Program-made: the position numbers and the translations under genes
DNA from: JAQBQB01 sp963757185
GTDB lineage: Bacteria; Gemmatimonadota; Gemmatimonadetes; Gemmatimonadales; Gemmatimonadaceae
Assembly: GCA_963757185.1 (NCBI GenBank)
Contig: CAVWQI010000009.1
Span: 620,001 to 684,000 of the forward strand
Reading direction: 5' to 3'
DNA length: 64,000 nt
In this document: positions 32,943-40,895 of the stretch, one piece after another
Position numbering within the stretch: the first letter of the stretch is position 1
How the letters are laid out: every line of letters begins with the position of its first letter
Notes under the pieces: generated by a model
Seen by the model: the letters and a program-made list of their open reading frames with translations, nothing else
Told to the model about the DNA's origin: nothing
Database searches by the model: none

Positions 32943-34648
32943 ATCTTCGCACCGGGGCCGAGGCCTTGTGCGACGCGCTCGAGCGCGAGGGTGTCGAGTG
33001 CGTATTCGGTCTGCCCGGCACGCAGACGGTCGAGATCTACGACGCGCTGCGCTCGAGCCGGATTCGTTCGATCGTGCCGACGCACGAGTTGGCCGCCGCG
33101 TTCATGGCGAACGGCTACGCCCGCGCGTCGGGAAAGCCGGGAGTATTGATCACGATCTCCGGCCCCGGGGTCGCGTTCGCGCCGGCCGGCCTTGCCGAGG
33201 CGAAGCTCGACGGCGTTCCGCTCGTCCATTTCACCGTTCCGCCGGCGACTGGGCCGACGGGCGAGCCGTCGTTCCAGGCATTCGATCAGGCGGCTTTCAC
33301 GCGCCCGATCGTCAAGGGCGTGCTGCGCGCGAACGAACGGGCGCAGGTCGCGAGCGTCGTTCACGAAGCGCTGGCGCTCGCGGCCGCGCCCGACCCTGGC
33401 CCCGTCTTCGTCGAAATCACTGCCCGCGCGCTGAGGGAACGGGCCGCTGATTCGCCGACCGATCGAATGGTTACCACGAGCGCGCCGCGCGACGGTACGA
33501 TGGATGATCGGTCGCTGGACGAGCTCGTCGAGGCAGTCGCCGCGGCAAGACGCCCTCTTTTCTTCGTCGCCTGCGATTGCGGCGACGCGGCCGAAGCGCT
33601 CGCCAACGTGGCGACGGCGGGACGCGTGCCGGTGCTCGTGCCCGCGCCCGCGCGCGGCGTGGTGCCGGAAGACCACGCGTGGACGTTGTGCTGCGACGAG
33701 CAGCGCACCGCGTTCGCGAAGATCCAGGAGCTCATCTCGGTAGCCGACCTCGTCGTCGTCATCGGCACACGACTCACGCATGTCGCGACGGCCGGCTTCC
33801 GACTCGCCCTCGCGACCGCACGCGTCGTTTGCGTGTCGGATACGGGAGGCACGCTGCCGCACGGCTACTCCGCGCGCGCGTACGCCCACGCGTCGCCGGT
33901 GCGAGCACTCGAGCGTCTCGCCGGCGCGGCACCGCGTTTCGCCTCCACCTGGTCGGCGAGCGAGGTGTCAGAGTGGCGACAACGCTTCGGCGACGACAAG
34001 CCCACCGATCCGCCGGAGCCGATCGTCGAAGGGGAAACACCCGCCGCGTTTTTCGCTGCTCTACGCGTGGCGATCCCACGCGACGCATTTCTCGTCACGG
34101 ACTCCGGGCTGCACCAGGTCTTGACCCGGCGGCACTATGACGTGCTCTCGCCGCGAGGGCTCCTCTACCCGAGCGATTTCCAGTCGATGGGTTTTGGTCT
34201 CCCCGCCGCGATCGGCGCCAAGCTCGCCGCGCCGACACGCGCCGTCGTCGTCGTCATGGGTGACGGCGGACTCACCATGACGGGACTCGAGCTGCTCACG
34301 GCCGTCCGCGAGAAGCTTTCCGTCGTGGTCGTCGTATTCAACGATGGGCAGCTCAATCTGATTCGCCTTCAGCAGCTCAAGGAGTTCGGGCGCGCCAGCG
34401 GAGTCGAGCTGCTCGTCCCGGACCTCGAGCAGTTCGCGCAGTCCGTCGGCGCGCGCTACCGTGCCGCAGCAGGCGATTTCGCGACGACGATCGCCGAGGC
34501 GCTCAATGAGAAAGGGCCGACGCTGATCGAGGTTGCCGTCGGCGACTCCGGAACGATCGCGGGCGTACGCGCGAAAAGTCTCGCGCGAGAAACCGTGCGA
34601 AAGATTGTCGGGCCGGGAGTGGTGAGCTGGCTAAAGAAGCTGCGATAG
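32939..34648 (+). CDS. Thiamine-diphosphate-dependent enzyme (acetolactate synthase-like)
   Basis: 569 residues from TTG 32939, overlapping the upstream stop by four bases. Three domains are present: a Pyr domain with the catalytic Glu50 (VPTHELAAAFMANGYARA), a central domain (~190-330; LVVVIGTRL), and a PP domain with the ThDP motif GDGG (441-444) closed by FNDG (467-470). The family decarboxylates 2-oxo acids and makes acyloins or aldehydes (acetolactate synthase, benzoylformate decarboxylase and others). It is not a clear IlvB: no small-subunit gene follows and residues around the substrate pocket cannot be matched. It is the third gene of the ligase/transferase operon. Confidence 0.87.
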   Translation: MNLRTGAEALCDALEREGVECVFGLPGTQTVEIYDALRSSRIRSIVPTHELAAAFMANGYARASGKPGVLITISGPGVAFAPAGLAEAKLDGVPLVHFTVPPATGPTGEPSFQAFDQAAFTRPIVKGVLRANERAQVASVVHEALALAAAPDPGPVFVEITARALRERAADSPTDRMVTTSAPRDGTMDDRSLDELVEAVAAARRPLFFVACDCGDAAEALANVATAGRVPVLVPAPARGVVPEDHAWTLCCDEQRTAFAKIQELISVADLVVVIGTRLTHVATAGFRLALATARVVCVSDTGGTLPHGYSARAYAHASPVRALERLAGAAPRFASTWSASEVSEWRQRFGDDKPTDPPEPIVEGETPAAFFAALRVAIPRDAFLVTDSGLHQVLTRRHYDVLSPRGLLYPSDFQSMGFGLPAAIGAKLAAPTRAVVVVMGDGGLTMTGLELLTAVREKLSVVVVVFNDGQLNLIRLQQLKEFGRASGVELLVPDLEQFAQSVGARYRAAAGDFATTIAEALNEKGPTLIEVAVGDSGTIAGVRAKSLARETVRKIVGPGVVSWLKKLR

Positions 34649-34746
34649 CGAACGGCTGCCGCCGCTAAGAACGCGCCGCCGCCCTTGCCCCGGACGATTG
34701 GAGAGATTTTCTATGAGTATCCGACATCGATCCCTGGGGAATGCCC

Positions 34747-35721
34747 ATGCGCCATCGATTCGTTGTTCTCGTCGCTCTCGCCCTCGGACCTTTTGCTCGG
34801 GTCGCTCACGGACAGACGACGCCCGCCATCATCTGCGGTGCGCACGAGACCGAGATCAAGGTTGATTCGCTGACCGACTCGGTCAGATCCTGCATGCGCC
34901 ACTTCGAGGCCGAAGTCATGCGGGCGCAGTTCGAGCATTCCTACATTACGAGCACCTCGGTCACCGGCAGCCAACCTCGCCTCATCTTCGAGGGGAACAT
35001 CGCCCCGGCGTTTTCGCTCGTCACACCGGGCAAGAACGTCGCGCTCGTGATGACCCCCAAGGTCGTGATGCGCATGTTCGCTGAGAACTCGGTCCCCGTG
35101 AAGACGCCGAGCTACATGCCGCGCATCACGGCCTATCTGTTCGCCGAGCCCACGGTCAAGAACGTGAGGGACTCCATGGCGAGCTTCATGTACCTCACCC
35201 TCAGCCACCACTCGAACGGGCAGAGCGGGCCATTTCTCAACCCGGACGGTTCGGTCAACCACGAGACGGGAAATTTTTCGACCAATTTTCTCGAGTACGG
35301 CGGGGTGACGGGCGTCGCCATGGGGTGGAACGCGACGCTGACCGTCCGATCCTCGGTCGAGTGGCATCCAAAGGGCTGGTACGACGAAGAGTCGAACGTG
35401 CACTACAGCCACCTGCGCCCGCACGCCGGCTTCAACTTCAGCCACCGCGGCGCGCACAACCGCAACGGCGAATGGGACGCGCTCTCGCTGGACGTGGCGG
35501 TGACCTACCTCGCCGGCGACGTCGCCGTACCGTTTCACGGTCGCGGCAGGTTGCCTCTCACGACGAACATCATCTACCGACCGAGCTGGGCGCGCGAGAT
35601 CGCGTGGCTGTTGAGCGGATACTGGGGTCAGGACTATTACAACACGTATTTCGACCAGAGCCGCTCGATGGTGCGCATCGGAGTGTCCGCAGGGGCGATC
35701 AACGGCAGCTTCGGCAGGTGA
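34747..35721 (+). CDS. Exported protein, possibly an outer-membrane phospholipase A-like barrel
   Basis: 324 residues from ATG 34747, preferred over ATG 34741 because GGGGA lies six bases before it. The signal peptide ends near HGQ (residue ~23). The chain is beta-rich, with many aromatic-ended strands and no membrane helix. A segment LTLSHHSNGQSG (~residues 151-161) matches the HxSNG active-site motif of outer-membrane phospholipase A (His154, Ser156), with Asn176 downstream as a possible third residue. OMPLA hydrolyses phospholipids in the outer leaflet. The match is by motif only; the spacing to the Asn is longer than in PldA. Confidence 0.6.
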   Translation: MRHRFVVLVALALGPFARVAHGQTTPAIICGAHETEIKVDSLTDSVRSCMRHFEAEVMRAQFEHSYITSTSVTGSQPRLIFEGNIAPAFSLVTPGKNVALVMTPKVVMRMFAENSVPVKTPSYMPRITAYLFAEPTVKNVRDSMASFMYLTLSHHSNGQSGPFLNPDGSVNHETGNFSTNFLEYGGVTGVAMGWNATLTVRSSVEWHPKGWYDEESNVHYSHLRPHAGFNFSHRGAHNRNGEWDALSLDVAVTYLAGDVAVPFHGRGRLPLTTNIIYRPSWAREIAWLLSGYWGQDYYNTYFDQSRSMVRIGVSAGAINGSFGR

Positions 35722-35750
35722 GGCTCGATCTGCGATTTGGTGAAACTCAA

Positions 35751-36503
35751 ATGAGCACCGGTCAATCGCCGCGTTGCCTCGCCCCGTTCGCTGCCGTCCT
35801 TTTCCTGGTCGCTCACGGAACGGCCATCGGCGCGCAGACCTCACTGGAGACACCGGGCCGCTTCCTCACGAGCGAGGCCGTGCCGATCGCGTCGGCACGG
35901 CGGGGATGTCTCGAGCTCGGCGACCGCACGTACGCGTCCGACGTTCATCAAATCGGCGCGTGCGTCTCGCTTGGCTTCACGCCTCTCGGCGGCGCCGGCG
36001 GCGCGCGCTGGTATTCCTCGCTAGCCAGCCGGCGTTGGCTCCTCAACGAGCCGCCTAAGGGCCTGGCGGATACCGTCGTCGAGTCTGAGTTGGTTCTCTT
36101 CCGTGCGATCGACGACACACTCTTGTCACCGGTGTGGCACTATCGTTTCGAGCCGGAGGAACTCCGCTCCGTCACGCCTCGAGTCGTCGCCGCGAACGGT
36201 GGGATACTCGTATCCATCGATGAATGCGTGAACGGCACCGGCGGCTGTGGACAGAGCTTCTTCACTTATCGCGGCGGCCGCTGGCGGGTCGTGCGTCTGT
36301 CCTTCCTCGATTCGTTGAATCGCCGGTTTCCGGGCGCGATCAACCACGGGTCCCATGTCGACCCGCTGACACTGCACGCGAGTGCCGCGGTCTATTCGCG
36401 CGAAGACGCCAACTGCTGCCCATCCCGCGTCGCTGAGATGCGGTTGCGGCTGCGCGCCGACGCCCTGGAGATCATCGAGCTGCGCATCCGCTCGAACAAC
36501 TAA
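35751..36503 (+). CDS. Exported protein of unknown function
   Basis: 250 residues from ATG 35751. Residues 1-28 form a signal peptide ending AIGAQ. The mature part has four to six Cys (RRGCLEL, IGACVS, DECVNGTGGCGQSF, NCCPS), likely disulfide-bonded, and beta-rich segments such as GGRWRVVRLSF. No family is recognised. It lies 29 bases after the OMPLA-like gene on the same strand and is probably co-transcribed with it. It converges on the Uma2 gene. Confidence 0.7.
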   Translation: MSTGQSPRCLAPFAAVLFLVAHGTAIGAQTSLETPGRFLTSEAVPIASARRGCLELGDRTYASDVHQIGACVSLGFTPLGGAGGARWYSSLASRRWLLNEPPKGLADTVVESELVLFRAIDDTLLSPVWHYRFEPEELRSVTPRVVAANGGILVSIDECVNGTGGCGQSFFTYRGGRWRVVRLSFLDSLNRRFPGAINHGSHVDPLTLHASAAVYSREDANCCPSRVAEMRLRLRADALEIIELRIRSNN

Positions 36504-36514
36504 GAGCGGTCGAC

Positions 36515-37054
36515 TCAAGCGAAGAGATCGGCGACGCGAATCTCGAGGGGAGACGAGGACCCCGGCGGGCTCCAGGTGAGGATATCCGTCACCGTTCTTT
36601 CGGTCCCCTCCGGCCGCACGACGATCACCGCGTGCCGCTCCGGATCGATCATCCAATACTCGTCGATCCCCGCGTCAATGTAGAGATCCTTCTTCTGGTT
36701 CTGATCGCGCCGACGGGTCGATGCCGACAACACTTCTACGATCAAGATCGGAATCGGCGCGTTGTCCCAGCTCCGGTCGGGGCCGGTCCACAGCCCGCGC
36801 ACCATGAGGTCCGGTTCGACCTCGGAACCCTCGAAGCGCATCACGGACCGCGGGTGAAAGACGAATCCCAACTCCTGGCCTTCGACGTACGGATCGAGGA
36901 TTCTCGACAAACGCACGAGGATCGTCTCATGCGTGCCGCCGGGCGGGGGTGTCACGAACAGCTCCCCGCGGACCAACTCGTACTTGTTGCCGTCGTCCGG
37001 CAAGCTGTGGACCTCTTCCAGCGTCCAGACTTTCGTCTTCGTCGCCACGGGCAT
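36515..37054 (-). CDS. Uma2 family protein (DUF820, PD-(D/E)XK nuclease fold)
   Basis: 179 residues from ATG 37054 behind a GGAAGG ribosome-binding site. The nuclease-fold core is clear: an Asp in SEVEPDLMV, a Glu in IPILIVEVLS, then the basic run KKDLYIDAGIDEYWMID. Family members are mostly uncharacterised putative endonucleases, abundant in cyanobacteria and soil bacteria. No partner antitoxin or modification gene is adjacent, so its role is open. Confidence 0.88.
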   Translation of the reverse strand: MPVATKTKVWTLEEVHSLPDDGNKYELVRGELFVTPPPGGTHETILVRLSRILDPYVEGQELGFVFHPRSVMRFEGSEVEPDLMVRGLWTGPDRSWDNAPIPILIVEVLSASTRRRDQNQKKDLYIDAGIDEYWMIDPERHAVIVVRPEGTERTVTDILTWSPPGSSSPLEIRVADLFA

Positions 37055-37223
37055 GATCCATCCTTCCTCGGCGGAGGGGGCGTCGCGAGCATGCGCCGAA
37101 GGTGACACCTCGCGACCGGCCGACCGTCGCCACGCGATTGCGAACCACATCATCGCAACGCGAAGGCCCTCGCCGAGCATACGCTCGGCGGAATCGCCGA
37201 GTCAAGTCGAGGAAGGCCGACGC

Positions 37224-39926
37224 CTATTCCGCGCGCAGAGCGTCCAGTGGATCGATTCGCCCAGCGCTCGTTGCCGGTATGATGCTGGCTGCGAGCGCGA
37301 CGATCGACAGCAACGCCGCCACTGCGACGAAGATCGCCGGGTCGTATGCGCTCTCGTCGAACAGGAGCGGCTGAACGAAGCGCGCCGCAGCGAACGCGAT
37401 CCCGACGCCGACTGCCACGCCGACGAGCGCCATGCCCATCGCGCCGCGCGCGACGAGAGCGATCACGCGACCGCTGCCCGCCCCCAGCGCGATGCGGATC
37501 CCCATTTCGTGCTTGCGCTCCGTCACGAAGTAGGAAGTCACACTATAGATGCCGATCGCCGCGACGAGCAGCGCGAGGGCACCGGTGAGCGCGAAGACGA
37601 TGGCGCCGAGACGCCAGGGGCGGACCTGCGGGTCGATGAGATCCTGGACCGGCGCTAGCGTCGCGAACGTTATTGTCGGATCCATCCCGAACAGCGCCTT
37701 TCGCACGTCGCCGATCAACGTTGCCGGCGATCCGACGCCGCGAACGAGGAGGGCAGAACCGCCGATCCCGACCTCCTGGCCCAGCGGCACGTAGAAGTGC
37801 ATCGGCGGGTTTTCGCGCAATCGAGCGCGATGCGTGTCTTCCGCGACGCCGACGACGCGCGTGCACGGCAGCGAATCGGTGAAGACCTGAAGACACTGTC
37901 CGACCGCTCGCTTGCCGGGCCAAGCCGTTCGCGCCATCAGGCTGCTCACGATGGCGACGCGTTCCGACCCCGCGCGATCCGCCGGCGTGAACGAGCGCCC
38001 CTCGACGATCCGTGTCCCGACCGTCGCGAAATAGTCGTAGCTCACCGCGCTCACACTCGGGCCGCCGCTGGCTACGCGCGGCATCGAGTCCATCCCCGTC
38101 GGGCGGACGGAGACACCGAAACGATAGGAAAACGGCAGCCCGACGCTCACCGCCGTATGCTGCACTCCCGGCAGGCCGCGGATCCGCTCGGCCGCATCCC
38201 CATAGAAGGACCGTCGACGCGTCCGTTCGGCATCTCGCGCGGGCCCGTCCGGAATCTTGCCGATTGCCGGACGGTTCACCTCGACCCGCAGAATTCGATC
38301 GGCGTCGATCCCCAGGTGCAGCGTTCGCACGTTCCAGAGACTGCGGACGAACAAACCCGCGCCAACGAGCAGCGCCACCGAGAGCGCGGACTGCGCGACG
38401 GTGAGGCCAACGCGGAGCGTGCCGTGTCGCACTCCACCATCGCGAGCGGTCGTCTTGAGGGAGGCCGCGACACTGAATTTGCTCGCCTTGGCCGCCGGGA
38501 TCAGTCCCACGACGAATCCCGTCGCGACGATGACGATCCCGGCAGCCAGCAGCACGCGAAGGTCGATCGGACTCGCCGGCCAGTCGACGCCGGCGAACAG
38601 AAGGCGTCGCGCCGAGCCGCCGATCGCGTACGCCAACCCGATGCCCAAGAGACCTCCGGCAACGGCGAGCAGCATCGACTCGAGCAGCATGAGTCGTACG
38701 AGGCGCGCGCGGGACGCGCCGAGCGCGGCGCGTATGACCAACTCGCGCCCGCGGTGCGCGCCGCGCGCGAGCAGCAGATTCACGACGTTCGCGCACGCGA
38801 TGAGGAGAACGACCAGCGCCACCGCGGCGAGCCACCGCACGATAGTCACGTCCGTCGCCTCGACGCCGTCGTCGTTGGCCGAGAGCGGAGCCACGCGCAG
38901 CCTGCCGGCCGCCACGCCCTTCTCGTCGCCGGAATACGCGGCGCGATGCGCGGCCGTCGTAGCCGCCGCCACCTGTTCGAACGTCACGCCGGGGCGCAGC
39001 CGCATCACGATCTTGAACCATTGACCGTTCCATCCCGTGCGCCAGGAATCGATGACGCGCGGCCCGATGAGGTCGAGCGGCGCCCACGCATCGACCGGTC
39101 CGAGCTCCGCGCCGGTGAAGCCCGCGGGCGCGACGCCGATGACGGTGTACTCCTCGTCGTTGATGGTCAGCCGCCGCCCAATGACGTCCTCCGTGCCGCC
39201 AAGCTGGCCGCGCCAAAGCGCCATGCCGATCACGACGACGTGCTGGGCGACGTCGGGGGAATCTTCGGTTTCATTGTAGAAGCGCCCGATCGCCGCCGAT
39301 GCGCCGAGCATCGGAAAGAGGTTGGCAGACGCGAAGCTGACGTGGATCGCGCGAGCTCTCGGTCCGCTGCCGAGCGTTTGAACGCTGTTCGTGTAGCCGG
39401 CGATCCCTTCCCGGTCGGCGACACGCGTCCGCTCGCGCATCAGATCGAGCGTGACGTTGCCGAAGGTGTCGGCCGTGTACTCGCGTCCTCCGCTCCCGCG
39501 CGCATCCATGTAGAGACGGACCACGCGACCCGGATCGAGCACGTGGTCGGGGCCGCGGACGAGCAGACGATCGGCGATACCGAACATCGCCGCGTTTGCG
39601 CCGATGCCCAGCGCGAGCGTCGCGACGGCAAAGGCCGTGAAGGTCCGGTCGCGCCTCAAACTGCGAAGTGCGAAAGCGAGGTCTTGAAGGATGAATTCCA
39701 TGGTCCGTCTCCGTGTCTCACTCGGCGCTGTTCGTCCGTCGGCGCGCGCGTCGGCGTGAAGCCGGCTCGCCGTCGCGACGGCATCGACGAGCGCGCGCCA
39801 CTGCGCGCGGACGCCGACCGCGTTCTTTGACTGTTCGGCGGCCGTGGCCACGATCTCGTCGCCGAAGCGCTCTCGGAAGTCGCGCGGGAAGAGGCGCAGC
39901 AACGCCCGGTAGATGCGCTCGATCAT
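37224..39926 (-). CDS. ADOP-type MacB/FtsX permease 4, PadR-coupled
   Basis: 900 residues from ATG 39926, sharing ATGA with the PadR stop. The N-terminal ~85 residues are a second kind of prefix domain (MIERIYRALLRLFPRDFRERFGDE), unlike that of ADOP 3. The first helix VATLALGIGANAAMFGIAD is near residue 103. The usual order follows: first periplasmic domain, central helices with IACANVVNLLLARGAHRGRELVIRAALGA, second periplasmic domain, and an end block YSVTSYFVTERKHEMGIRIALGA / DPLDALRAE. No ATPase gene is adjacent. The operon is divergent from the small lipoprotein at 40414. Confidence 0.92.
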   Translation of the reverse strand: MIERIYRALLRLFPRDFRERFGDEIVATAAEQSKNAVGVRAQWRALVDAVATASRLHADARADGRTAPSETRRRTMEFILQDLAFALRSLRRDRTFTAFAVATLALGIGANAAMFGIADRLLVRGPDHVLDPGRVVRLYMDARGSGGREYTADTFGNVTLDLMRERTRVADREGIAGYTNSVQTLGSGPRARAIHVSFASANLFPMLGASAAIGRFYNETEDSPDVAQHVVVIGMALWRGQLGGTEDVIGRRLTINDEEYTVIGVAPAGFTGAELGPVDAWAPLDLIGPRVIDSWRTGWNGQWFKIVMRLRPGVTFEQVAAATTAAHRAAYSGDEKGVAAGRLRVAPLSANDDGVEATDVTIVRWLAAVALVVLLIACANVVNLLLARGAHRGRELVIRAALGASRARLVRLMLLESMLLAVAGGLLGIGLAYAIGGSARRLLFAGVDWPASPIDLRVLLAAGIVIVATGFVVGLIPAAKASKFSVAASLKTTARDGGVRHGTLRVGLTVAQSALSVALLVGAGLFVRSLWNVRTLHLGIDADRILRVEVNRPAIGKIPDGPARDAERTRRRSFYGDAAERIRGLPGVQHTAVSVGLPFSYRFGVSVRPTGMDSMPRVASGGPSVSAVSYDYFATVGTRIVEGRSFTPADRAGSERVAIVSSLMARTAWPGKRAVGQCLQVFTDSLPCTRVVGVAEDTHRARLRENPPMHFYVPLGQEVGIGGSALLVRGVGSPATLIGDVRKALFGMDPTITFATLAPVQDLIDPQVRPWRLGAIVFALTGALALLVAAIGIYSVTSYFVTERKHEMGIRIALGAGSGRVIALVARGAMGMALVGVAVGVGIAFAAARFVQPLLFDESAYDPAIFVAVAALLSIVALAASIIPATSAGRIDPLDALRAE

Positions 39927-40288
39927 GCGAGGCGCGGGCGCCGTCCGCCCGCGGTGGCTTTCGCGGCCCTTACGAGGAGCGCCATCCGCTCGACTTCGGC
40001 CGAAAGAAGCGTCTCGCCGCTGGCCGTCACCTTGTAGTACCGGCGGGGCGGGCCCGAGGCGGCAACGTCTGTTGGCGCCGGGCACTCTGTGATCAACCCG
40101 CCGCGGAGCAGGCGGTGAAGGTATCGATACAGCGCGCCGGTCTGGAGTTGAACGGAGTTGTCCGTCCGCGCACCGACGTCTTGGATGATGGCGTAGCCGT
40201 GCATCGGCCGGCTGGCGAGCGCGAGGAGAATGAGTAGAACGTCCGAGGGAAGCGGCGGCTCGAACTCGGCGCGGGTCCGGCGTGGCAT
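39923..40288 (-). CDS. PadR family transcriptional regulator (of ADOP 4)
   Basis: 121 residues from ATG 40288. Winged-helix marks: SDVLLILLALASRPMHGYAIIQDVG, the wing LQTGALYRYLHRLLRGGLI, and PPRRYYKVTASGETLLSAE. It is translationally coupled to ADOP 4. A 9-base-arm inverted repeat lies 16-38 bases upstream and is a candidate operator. It is more divergent than the other two PadR proteins in the window (LYRYLHRL replaces LYPALYRL). Confidence 0.92.
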   Translation of the reverse strand: MPRRTRAEFEPPLPSDVLLILLALASRPMHGYAIIQDVGARTDNSVQLQTGALYRYLHRLLRGGLITECPAPTDVAASGPPRRYYKVTASGETLLSAEVERMALLVRAAKATAGGRRPRLA

Positions 40289-40303
40289 GACCGACGATAC
40301 GGA

Positions 40304-40326
40304 GCTATGTACGCTCTGTCCATAGC
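40304..40326. promoter_or_regulatory. Candidate PadR operator between ADOP 4 operon and lipoprotein
   Basis: The arms gctatgtac and gtccatagc (8 of 9 complementary) flank five bases. The repeat lies between the PadR start and the promoter of the divergent lipoprotein gene, so one site could control both directions. Confidence 0.55.
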
Positions 40327-40338
40327 CGACACAGAAAC

Positions 40339-40366
40339 TTGACAGGTCACAGCGCCGGCCTATCGT
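40339..40366 (+). promoter_or_regulatory. Promoter of the small lipoprotein gene
   Basis: A perfect -35 TTGACA (40339-40344) is followed after 16 bases by TATCGT (40361-40366). A start near 40373 would leave a ~40-base leader before ATG 40414. Confidence 0.5.
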
Positions 40367-40413
40367 CCGGGCGTAGCCTCTCTCCCGAATTCCGCCGCCA
40401 ACCCAGAGGCATT

Positions 40414-40893
40414 ATGTCCGTCATGCGCCGAAGCATGATCGCGCTCGCCGCTCTGCTCTGCATTGCCGCGTGCGCCAAGCGCGATCGGGGCACGCCGGAC
40501 ACCACCAGGCAAGGCCCCGCCGCTTCTCTGCCGCCCGCAATGACAACGCTCGCCGAATTCGCCGGCAAATGGCAAATGGCCGCGAGGCCGCTGGAGGGCA
40601 AGGACACGACGACCGTGAAGTACACCCTTATCGCGACCGCCGATACCAGCGGTTGGATGATCGAGTTCCCGTCAGGTGTGAAAGCGCCGCTGCAAGTGAT
40701 GTTGGCCGGCGACAGCGTGATGGTGAAGACCGGCGAGTTCGCGAGTCAGCGGCGAAAGAACGCGAAGGTGTGGAACGACGGGTGGGTTCGGCTCGAACGC
40801 GGCAGGCTCGTCGGCGTCGGCACCGCGCATTACTTGGGCGCCGGCGCGGATTCGTTACTCAAGCAGAGAATCGAAGGAACGAGGATGCAGTAG
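40414..40893 (+). CDS. Small lipoprotein A, paralogue of the gene at 55064
   Basis: 159 residues from ATG 40414. The signal ends in a lipobox (LLCIAACAK, Cys ~20). After a short linker comes a compact beta-rich domain starting LAEFAGKWQM and including KYTLIATADTSGWMIEFPSGVKAP, GDSVMVKTGEFASQRRK and AHYLGAGADSLLKQRIEG. The protein at 55064-55543 has the same length and about 60% identical residues over this domain. Each copy is divergent from an ADOP permease operon, which suggests a shared role with the permeases. No known family is recognised. Confidence 0.82.
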   Translation: MSVMRRSMIALAALLCIAACAKRDRGTPDTTRQGPAASLPPAMTTLAEFAGKWQMAARPLEGKDTTTVKYTLIATADTSGWMIEFPSGVKAPLQVMLAGDSVMVKTGEFASQRRKNAKVWNDGWVRLERGRLVGVGTAHYLGAGADSLLKQRIEGTRMQ

Positions 40894-40895
40894 CG

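Noticed and set aside
32939..34648. Acetolactate synthase of branched-chain amino acid synthesis (ilvB)
   Set aside because: No ilvN or ilvC follows, and the gene is coupled to a ligase and a transferase instead.
36515..37054. Uma2 protein as a toxin or restriction enzyme
   Set aside because: No antitoxin or methyltransferase gene is adjacent; the neighbours are unrelated.
37797..39830. 677-codon plus-strand open frame opposite ADOP 4
   Set aside because: Arg/Glu/Asp-rich without domain features; the minus strand encodes a full permease.
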